DNA from: Acidobacteriota bacterium
GTDB lineage: Bacteria; Acidobacteriota; Thermoanaerobaculia; Multivoradales; JAHEKO01
Direction: 5' to 3'
DNA length: 5,769 nt
Assembly (NCBI GenBank): GCA_029863825.1
Contig: JAOTUP010000152.1
Span: 1-5,769, forward strand
The notes below the pieces were generated by a model. The model was not told where the DNA came from. It made no database searches and saw only the letters and a program-made list of their open reading frames with translations. This document shows, one piece after another, positions 1 through 5,721 of this stretch. The position numbers and the translations under genes were made by a program. How positions within the stretch are numbered: position 1 is the first letter of the stretch; each line of letters starts with the position of its first letter.

Positions 1-253
1 CTTCGAGGACCACCGTGTGCGGCAGGTCCTGGCCGGCGCTGCCGGCCGGGACGGAGGAGACGTCATCAGCGCCTTGATCCACGAGGCGATCGAGTTCAGC
101 GACGCGCGGCCGTGGCCGGACGACATCAACCTCGTCGCGATCACGCGGAGAGGGTCGGGGCCAACACGAGGCAAGGCACGACCATACGGACCACCTGTGA
201 GCGATCAGGGAAGGAGAACGGAAGATGACCGAAACCTCGACCAGCAAGAGTGA
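1..253 (+). CDS. PP2C/SpoIIE-type protein phosphatase, C-terminal fragment (5' end outside window)
   Basis: This is the tail of a gene entering from the left; the first complete codon starts at base 2 and the stop is TGA at 251-253. The visible 83 residues begin FEDHRVRQVL and reach PDDINLVAITRR (codons from about base 116), which matches the usual end of SpoIIE/PP2C phosphatase domains: a helix after an F/YGxxR-like segment, then a DD-I-T/N-L-V strand whose aspartate helps bind the catalytic Mn/Mg ions. The expected role is dephosphorylation of phospho-Ser/Thr in a partner-switch or Ser/Thr-kinase pathway. After ITRR comes a hydrophilic tail of about 33 residues with no recognisable domain; it overlaps the next gene by 29 bases. 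The N-terminal domains cannot be seen, so any sensor or membrane part is unknown. The family call rests on a short segment; PP2C subfamily (SpoIIE or PPM) is uncertain. Confidence 0.72.
   Translation, partial: FEDHRVRQVLAGAAGRDGGDVISALIHEAIEFSDARPWPDDINLVAITRRGSGPTRGKARPYGPPVSDQGRRTEDDRNLDQQE
211..216 (+). promoter_or_regulatory. Shine-Dalgarno sequence of the C11 peptidase gene
   Basis: AAGGAG lies 8 bases before the ATG at 225, which fixes that start. It sits inside the tail of the upstream phosphatase gene, so the peptidase can be initiated independently as well as by coupling. Confidence 0.75.
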
Positions 254-2066
254 ATGGAATGTCATGGCCTACTTCGCCGGGGACAACAATCTCCAAGAGG
301 AGATGGTAGGGGCGCTTCAGCAAATCCAGGAGCAAGAAGCGGATGATTGGATTCGGGCTTTCTGCCAGTTCGATCCGAGCGCCATGGGTATCCCTACCCA
401 GCGCTACGCGTTCGTGAAGCTCAAGAAGCGCCTCATCCCTTGCCGCGGGAATCGCTTGCGTCCTGAGGACTTCCTCGTCGAGCCCCCTCCCGAGGAAGCG
501 CTTGATGAGACAAACACCGGCAATCCCGGAGCGCTCGGTGGCTTCGTCAGTTGGGCCGTAAACGAAAAGAAGAAGCTACGAGAGAGCGGCAAGGAGATCA
601 AACCGGGAGGATCGAAGTTCTCGGCGGTCATCCTCTCGGGGCATGGCAGTGGCTCAACCGAGGATTTTCTGCTGATGGACGAAAACGCCGAGGACTCGCT
701 CTCTATCGACGAGTTGGAGAAGGCTCTAGCCTGGGCTAGAGTGCTGTTGAGGCAGAAAACTCACTCGCCTGGCCTCTCCGAAGAGCAGTCTGGCGTCCGG
801 CTGAGAAGTCGAAGAGACGCGATCAAGACCAGGGAGGAGTTTGCGAAGCTTGCCCGCAAGGAAAGAAAGAGGGGAATCGGGCTCACCTACGGGGAGTTCC
901 GCGAGAGGCGTCTGGAGGCGCTGATGAGGCAAGGCATCGAGCCGCCTGCCCATCTGCCGTTGGCCGGCAAGATCGATCTCCTCGGAATGGACGCCTGCTT
1001 CATGAGCATGGCGGAGGTCTGCTACCAAATCCGCGAGCACGTGGATCTGGCAGTCGGAGCCGAAGGCTACGAACCTGCCGCCGGCTGGCCGTACCACCGA
1101 ATCCTCAAGCGAGCCTTGGCGAAACGAGAGAATATCCGTGACAACGCGAGTGCCAGCGCCCCGGACCGCCCGCTGACACCAGACGAGGTCGCCCAGTCGA
1201 TCGTCGAACAGTACATCTCCTTCTATTCGGACTATGACAGGACCGTAGGACTGTCGGTCGATCTTTCCGCCCTCCACGTGAGCAACATGGGGGAGTTGAA
1301 AGAGCCGCTCAAGGCACTCGCAAGCACCCTACTCGCCGCTCTCGGAGAACCTCCCCTCGTAAACTCGATTCTGCTGGCCCACTGGCACGCGCAGACCTAC
1401 AAGTTCGACCAATTCGTCGATCTGCGTGACCTGTGCGTACAGTTGCGGAAATTCCTTCCCGACGATGGTGGGCTGGGCTCCGAGGTGCGTTGTGCATGCA
1501 AGACGATCATCGACAGATGGCACGAGTGGGTGCTCGTTTCAGGCTGCTCCGGGCCCGCATACCAGCACTCTCATGGCCTGTCGATCTACATGCCGTGGGC
1601 TACGGTGGAGAAGTCCTACGAGTGCCTCGAGCTGGCGGAAGATACCGGTTGGTACGACTTCTTGGTCGAGTATGAGGAAAAGACGAGGCGCCCCCCACGG
1701 GAACAGCTCAAGCTGCGCGAGGAAGAGGCGCTCAAGGTCCGGGAGGAGAAGGACCTCAAGCTACTGGAGAAAGTGGGCTCGGTCCTCAGCCACGTGAACC
1801 GGCGAGGGTTCACTGAGCGCACGCGTCGCGAGGTGATCGACGAAACGGGCGCTTTGCTCGGCGACCATAAGTACGGGCGCACCACCAAGTACGGCCGGAC
1901 AACGAAGTTCGCCGAAGACCAGGAACGTGCGACGAAGAACTTTTCACCCATCCACGGAGCCGTGATCGTCGAGTTCAAGCCGGACGGAGAACAGAAGATT
2001 GTCTGGCCGCGGCCGGTGAAGGGCCGTGAGAAAACTCCCGAGAGCTCTCTGGAGGCCACCGGGTGA
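225..2066 (+). CDS. Clostripain-family (peptidase C11) cysteine peptidase with basic insertion and C-terminal extension
   Basis: A 613-residue C11 (clan CD, caspase-fold) peptidase. It opens with WNVMAYFAGDNNLQEEM (residues 11-27), the first strand and turn typical of the family. Catalytic His140 is in VILSGHGSG and catalytic Cys258 in LLGMDACFM. Asp256, two residues before the cysteine, matches the S1 aspartate that gives clostripain and PmC11 their Arg/Lys preference, so cleavage after basic residues is predicted. GLSIYMP (451-457) and TGWYDFL (474-480) mark the usual C-terminal part of the domain. Unlike classical C11 enzymes, the His-to-Cys distance is 118 residues because of a basic insertion (about 171-247) rich in Arg/Lys pairs. 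Residues 481-525 form a highly charged probable coiled-coil helix, followed by a tandem KYGRTT repeat and a strand-like end. No signal peptide or membrane segment is visible, so the enzyme is probably cytoplasmic. The ATG is chosen from its Shine-Dalgarno site and direct entry into the domain. The stop overlaps the next start (GTGA). Substrate unknown. Confidence 0.93.
   Translation: MTETSTSKSEWNVMAYFAGDNNLQEEMVGALQQIQEQEADDWIRAFCQFDPSAMGIPTQRYAFVKLKKRLIPCRGNRLRPEDFLVEPPPEEALDETNTGNPGALGGFVSWAVNEKKKLRESGKEIKPGGSKFSAVILSGHGSGSTEDFLLMDENAEDSLSIDELEKALAWARVLLRQKTHSPGLSEEQSGVRLRSRRDAIKTREEFAKLARKERKRGIGLTYGEFRERRLEALMRQGIEPPAHLPLAGKIDLLGMDACFMSMAEVCYQIREHVDLAVGAEGYEPAAGWPYHRILKRALAKRENIRDNASASAPDRPLTPDEVAQSIVEQYISFYSDYDRTVGLSVDLSALHVSNMGELKEPLKALASTLLAALGEPPLVNSILLAHWHAQTYKFDQFVDLRDLCVQLRKFLPDDGGLGSEVRCACKTIIDRWHEWVLVSGCSGPAYQHSHGLSIYMPWATVEKSYECLELAEDTGWYDFLVEYEEKTRRPPREQLKLREEEALKVREEKDLKLLEKVGSVLSHVNRRGFTERTRREVIDETGALLGDHKYGRTTKYGRTTKFAEDQERATKNFSPIHGAVIVEFKPDGEQKIVWPRPVKGREKTPESSLEATG
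1869..1904 (+). repeat. Tandem 18-bp repeat encoding KYGRTT twice
   Basis: Two adjacent in-frame 18-base units (1869-1886 and 1887-1904) encode KYGRTT at residues 549-554 and 555-560 of the C11 peptidase, followed by a partial third copy KF. The two DNA units differ at four positions, all synonymous third codon bases. Confidence 0.85.
2051..2055 (+). promoter_or_regulatory. Shine-Dalgarno sequence of the TPR-CHAT gene
   Basis: GGAGG ends 7 bases before the GTG at 2063 and lies within the last codons of the C11 peptidase gene. Together with the GTGA stop/start overlap it supports the GTG start and translational coupling. Confidence 0.75.
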
Positions 2067-2164
2067 CGCTGAGCCGATCGAGCCCTCCGAGGCATGCTCG
2101 ATCGGGTAGGAGAGCTGGGCTGCTTCTCGCGCTAGCTTTCTCGCTGCCCGGGCCAGCGAACGCT
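2063..2164 (+). other. Signal-peptide coding segment of the TPR-CHAT protein
   Basis: Codons 1-34 encode a positively charged n-region (Arg5, 10, 13, 16, 17), the h-region AGLLLALAFSL and a small-residue c-region ending PANA, then RQ. This fits Sec signal peptidase I cleavage after Ala34. An arginine pair precedes the hydrophobic part but does not match the Tat consensus well. No lipobox cysteine is present, so it is not a lipoprotein. Confidence 0.7.
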
Positions 2165-5152
2165 CGTCAAGATCCAGGGCCCGCGTCCTCTCAGGCGCTG
2201 CCCTTGCTCGCAGAGGCGGACGCGCTCGTCGCGCTTCACGAGCGTTCGGCAAGCGAACGAGCCGTGGAGCTCTACGAGCGCGCTCTGGAGATCTGGGAGC
2301 GGGAGGGAGAGCACCTGCGAGGGGCGCAAGCCTCGGAGCGAGTAGGAACACTGTTCCTGCGAGCCGGCGCACTCGAGGCCGCGCTGGCGCACTTCGAAAG
2401 GGGTCTCAGTCTCGCCCGAGCTACCAACGATGAGGCCCTCAAGGTCCGCCTGCTCGCCCAGCTTGGCCAGGTCACGGTGCTACTCGGCGACCACGAACGC
2501 GGGTCGGAGCAGTGCTTCGAGGCGCAGACCTTGGCCGTGGAAAGCGCTGCTCCCGCCGGCGAGGCGATCGCGCTCGACTGTCTCGGGGAGGCCGAGTACC
2601 ATCGCGGCGACCTGTCCGCCGCGCTCGGCTACCATGGCCGCAGTCTGGCCCTGTGGCGCCAAGTTGGAGACCGGCGCGGGGAGGCCGACGCGCTTCTCGA
2701 TCTGGGTTCCGTCTTTTCGGATCTGAGCGAGCCGCGACGCGCCGGCGAGCACTTCGAGAGGTCGCTCGCGCTGTGGCGCCAAGTCAGCGATCGTCGTGGT
2801 GAGGCGCTCGCCTTGGTGGGGCTTGCGCGCCTGTACGACCGTACCGCGGACTACCAGACGGCGCTCAACGTCGCTCGCGAGGCGTTGGCGCTGATCGAGC
2901 CGACGGGCGACCTCACGTGGCAGGCCAGCGTCCAGATGACCATCGGCTCGGTCTATGAGCACCTCGGTGAGATCGAGACCGCAGCACGATACTGGCGCAC
3001 CTCGCTCGAGCTCTATCGCCGCGCCGGTCTGCGAGTGGCCGAGGTCGACGTGCTCATGTGGTTGGGACATCTCGAACACGCTGCGGGTAACGACGAGGTG
3101 GCAGTTGAGTACTTGAACGAAGCGCTCGAGCTGAGCCGCGAGCTGGCGAACCCCCGGCTGACAGCCGACGTCCTCGCCTTCCTTGGTCTGGTGCACGCCA
3201 ACGCCGGGCGTAATGGCGAGGCGCTCCGCCACTACCGCCAGGCGCTGGCGGTCCTCCCCGAGGGAGAGTATCGCCGTTCCGAGGCCTTCGTCCTCAACCA
3301 GGTGGCCCGTGTACACGCGGCACAACTCGAGTTCGCCGCAGCCGCGGACCGCGCTCGGCAAGCGATTACTCTCAGCCGGCAAGCACAGGACCCCCTCGGT
3401 GAAGCCGCCGGCCTCGAGAACCTGGCTCGCCTCGCCGCAGCCCAGCAGGACCTGGCGACGGCCCAGCAGCACATCGAGGCCTCCTTGGCGTTGTCCGAGT
3501 CCCTTCGGGTCGCCGTCGACAGCCAAGATCTGCGCAGCTCGTACCTCGCCGCGATTCAGCCACGCTTCGAGTTGTGGATCGATCTCCTGATGCGGCGCCA
3601 CACGAGGCACTCCGACCACGACTATGCAGCGGCAGCCCTCCACGCCAGCGAGCGGGCTCGCGCCCGATCTTTGCTGGAAACCCTGAGCGAAGCCCACGTC
3701 GAGTTGCGCCAAGACGTCGCGCCTGACCTGCTGACGCACGAGCGGCGGTTGCGGGCGGAGCTCGACGAGAAGGTCGAGCAGATCATGCGGCTCGCCAGTG
3801 CCGGTGGCGACCCGGGAGTACGCGACGTGTTGGAAGGCGAGATCGAGGACCTCAGCCAGCGCTACAACCAGCTACAGGCCGAGATCCGCAGCCGCAGCCC
3901 GCGCTACGTCGCCCTTACCCAGCCCGATCCCCTCGATCTTCCAGGCATCCGAGAACTCCTCGACCGGGAGACCATCCTCCTCGAGTACTTTCTCGGTGAG
4001 GAGCGAAGCTACCTGTGGTTGGTGACCGCCACTGGGATGACCAGCTACGAGCTGCCGCCTCGCGCCGAGATCGAGGTTGTGGCGCGTGAGCTCCATGCGC
4101 TGTTGACGGCACGTTTGCCGCTCGCCGAAGAGAGCTTCGCCGAGCAACGCCGCCGCATCAGGACGGCCGACGAGCGTTATTGGCCGGTCGCGAAGGAGCT
4201 GGTCCGCATCCTGCTCGAGCCGGTGGCGGACCAGATCGCCGGCAAACGGCTGCTGGTGGTGAGCGACGGAGCGCTGCGCTACATCCCCTTCGCTGCACTG
4301 CCGGTTCCCGGGCATGACAAGACCGTGCCCCTGGTGGTCGAGCACGAGATCGTGCATCTTCCGTCGGCCTCGACGCTGGGGCTGCTGCGCAAGGAGACGG
4401 CCGGCCGAGAGCAGGCCGACATGGCGGTTGCGGTGCTCGCCGACCCGGTCTTCGAGGCGGACGACCCCCGACTATCCGCGCAGAGAGAGACCGGCGCACC
4501 CGAGGACGAGACCCACCGGACGGTGACCCGATCTCTGCGCCAGCTCGGGATGATCCAGGGCGAAAGGCTCGCTGTTCCGCGGCTGGTGGCGACCCGCCGC
4601 GAAGCCGAGGAGATCGTATCGCTGGCACCGGTCGGATCGAGCTACGCGGCCCTGGGCTTCGAGGCGAGTCGCGAGACGGCGATGAGCTCGAAGTTGGCCG
4701 CTTACCGGATCGTCCATTTTGCTACTCACGGGATCGTCAATGGTGACAATCCGGGCCTTTCGGGCGTGGTGCTGTCGATGGTCGACGATCGAGGCCAGCC
4801 CCAGAACGGCTTCCTCCGTCTTCACGACATTTACAACCTCGAGCTACCGGTCGAGCTGGTCGTGCTAAGTGCCTGCAACTCGGCTCTCGGCAAGGAGATT
4901 AGAGGCGAGGGGATTGTCGGCCTGGTGCGCGGCTTCATGTACGCCGGAGCCAGGAGGGTCGTGGCGAGTCTGTGGAAGGTCGACGACGAGGCCACCAGCG
5001 AGCTGATGGGCGAGTTCTATCGCCACATGCTCTCGGATGGGCGATCTCCAGCGGCGGCTTTGCGCCTGACCCAAATCGAGATGTGGAGGCACAAGCAGTG
5101 GAGCCCACCGTTCTACTGGGCAGCGTTCACGCTCCAAGGGGAGTGGCAATGA
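2063..5152 (+). CDS. TPR-CHAT protein (tetratricopeptide array plus caspase-like CHAT peptidase domain), probably exported
   Basis: A 1029-residue protein. Residues 1-34 look like a signal peptide: five arginines, a hydrophobic stretch (about 18-28) and an ANA-RQ cleavage site. Residues 48-481 are about eleven TPR units with a regular period of close to 40 residues, a protein-binding scaffold. Residues 555-612 are charged and probably coiled coil. A linker domain (about 620-700) with ETILLEYFLGEERSYLWLV precedes the CHAT domain (about 700-1029; PF12770, Caspase HetF Associated with TPRs). The caspase-type dyad is intact: His889 in VHFATHG and Cys938 in VVLSACNS, followed by the family motifs GEGIVGLVRGFMYAGARRVVASLW and the C-terminal FYWAAFTLQGEW. 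It should be a cysteine endopeptidase whose activity is gated by whatever the TPRs bind; the substrate is not deducible. The GTG start is supported by its Shine-Dalgarno site, the 4-base overlap with the C11 gene and the fact that it yields the signal peptide. The stop overlaps the sigma-factor start (ATGA). Confidence 0.95.
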   Translation: MTLSRSSPPRHARSGRRAGLLLALAFSLPGPANARQDPGPASSQALPLLAEADALVALHERSASERAVELYERALEIWEREGEHLRGAQASERVGTLFLRAGALEAALAHFERGLSLARATNDEALKVRLLAQLGQVTVLLGDHERGSEQCFEAQTLAVESAAPAGEAIALDCLGEAEYHRGDLSAALGYHGRSLALWRQVGDRRGEADALLDLGSVFSDLSEPRRAGEHFERSLALWRQVSDRRGEALALVGLARLYDRTADYQTALNVAREALALIEPTGDLTWQASVQMTIGSVYEHLGEIETAARYWRTSLELYRRAGLRVAEVDVLMWLGHLEHAAGNDEVAVEYLNEALELSRELANPRLTADVLAFLGLVHANAGRNGEALRHYRQALAVLPEGEYRRSEAFVLNQVARVHAAQLEFAAAADRARQAITLSRQAQDPLGEAAGLENLARLAAAQQDLATAQQHIEASLALSESLRVAVDSQDLRSSYLAAIQPRFELWIDLLMRRHTRHSDHDYAAAALHASERARARSLLETLSEAHVELRQDVAPDLLTHERRLRAELDEKVEQIMRLASAGGDPGVRDVLEGEIEDLSQRYNQLQAEIRSRSPRYVALTQPDPLDLPGIRELLDRETILLEYFLGEERSYLWLVTATGMTSYELPPRAEIEVVARELHALLTARLPLAEESFAEQRRRIRTADERYWPVAKELVRILLEPVADQIAGKRLLVVSDGALRYIPFAALPVPGHDKTVPLVVEHEIVHLPSASTLGLLRKETAGREQADMAVAVLADPVFEADDPRLSAQRETGAPEDETHRTVTRSLRQLGMIQGERLAVPRLVATRREAEEIVSLAPVGSSYAALGFEASRETAMSSKLAAYRIVHFATHGIVNGDNPGLSGVVLSMVDDRGQPQNGFLRLHDIYNLELPVELVVLSACNSALGKEIRGEGIVGLVRGFMYAGARRVVASLWKVDDEATSELMGEFYRHMLSDGRSPAAALRLTQIEMWRHKQWSPPFYWAAFTLQGEWQ
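2204..3505 (+). repeat. Array of about eleven TPR units in the TPR-CHAT protein
   Basis: Residues 48-481 repeat with a period of close to 40 residues. Units begin near residues 48, 87, 127, 167, 207, 247, 287, 327, 367, 406 and 447. Most keep the helix-A L/G pattern (for example LGSVF, LARLY, IGSVYEHLG, LGLVHANAG) and the helix-B A...Y/F...AL pattern. The longer 40-residue period, instead of the canonical 34, is typical of TPR_12/Kinesin-light-chain-like arrays. Units four and five share SLALWRQV-DRRGEA, encoded by a 14-base identical stretch at 2651-2664 and 2771-2784. Confidence 0.88.
5136..5143 (+). promoter_or_regulatory. Shine-Dalgarno sequence of the sigma-factor gene
   Basis: AAGGGGAG ends 5 bases before the ATG at 5149, inside the last codons of the TPR-CHAT gene. 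It decides the start: the same frame is open from further upstream (possible start at 4972), but only the 5149 ATG has this site, the ATGA overlap and a product that begins at the family's usual N-terminus. Confidence 0.75.
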
Positions 5153-5721
5153 CGGTCCGCAGACAGAAGGGCGCGGCGCTCACTCGCGAGTCGTGGGAGA
5201 ACCTGCTCTCGTTCCTCGGTCCCGACAGTGAAACGGCGGGCCGCAAATACGAAGAGATCCGCGTCCGGCTGATCCGGGTCTTCGCCTGCCGCGGCGCAAC
5301 AGAACCGGAGGAGCTGGCGGACGAGACGATCAACCGAGTGGCAAACAAGAGCGGCAGCCTGCTGGATTCGTACGTCGGTGATCCCGCCCTCTACTTCCTG
5401 GGAGTGGCACGGCTTGTCCTCCACGAATCGGTGAGGCCCGACCCTGTGGGCCTGCCCATTCCCGAGCCTGATCCCTGGGAGGAGAAGGAGACTCTGGACC
5501 AGTGCCTGGAACTCTGCATGGACAAGCTCACACCGAAGAATCGAGCGCTGATCCTCGACTACTACCGCGGGGAGAAGGGCGGCGCCAAGATCGATCGCCG
5601 CAGACAGCTGGCGGAGCGGCTGGGAATCCGATTGAATGCCTTGCGAATCCGAGCGCATCGAATCCGCGGCAACCTGCAGGGATGCGTCTCGGAATGCGTC
5701 GCCAGCAACGCGGCGGGATGA
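5149..5721 (+). CDS. ECF-like RNA polymerase sigma-70 family factor
   Basis: A 190-residue small sigma factor. Residues 11-95 form the region-2 part: LTRESWENLLSFLGPDSETAG, then KYEEIRVRLIRVFACRGATEPEELADETINRV, then DPALYFLGVARLVLHES, which together bind core polymerase and the -10 element. A short acidic/proline linker (97-113) leads to region 4 (about 115-183): LELCMDKLTPKNRALILDYYRGEK, then the helix-turn-helix RRQLAERLGIRLNALRIRAHRIRGNL that reads the -35 element. The KYEEIR / ADETINRV / ILDYYRGEK / LNALRIRAHRIR pattern matches a family I recall from acidobacterial genomes, often beside TPR-CHAT genes. Four cysteines sit as two CxxxC pairs (119/123 and 179/183). No anti-sigma factor is seen, although the following partial frame could be one. 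The gene is translationally coupled to its TPR-CHAT neighbour, so its level should follow the operon; whether it drives its own operon cannot be judged because no promoter is visible. Confidence 0.88.
   Translation: MTVRRQKGAALTRESWENLLSFLGPDSETAGRKYEEIRVRLIRVFACRGATEPEELADETINRVANKSGSLLDSYVGDPALYFLGVARLVLHESVRPDPVGLPIPEPDPWEEKETLDQCLELCMDKLTPKNRALILDYYRGEKGGAKIDRRRQLAERLGIRLNALRIRAHRIRGNLQGCVSECVASNAAG

Noticed and set aside
150..224. Possible internal promoter before the C11 gene
   Set aside because: No convincing -35/-10 pair is visible, and the sequence is still coding for the phosphatase tail.
726..1277. A 183-codon minus-strand open frame opposite the C11 gene
   Set aside because: The plus strand here encodes the conserved catalytic region of the peptidase; the antisense product has no family features.
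2480..3739. A 419-codon open frame on the minus strand
   Set aside because: It lies wholly opposite the TPR array of the TPR-CHAT gene. Its translation shows no recognisable domain, and long antisense frames are expected opposite GC-rich, Ala/Leu/Glu/Arg-rich repeats.
4972..5148. Upstream extension of the sigma-factor frame to a start at 4972
   Set aside because: This stretch codes for the conserved end of the CHAT domain in another frame. The ATG at 5149 has a Shine-Dalgarno site and an ATGA overlap and gives a normal N-terminus.
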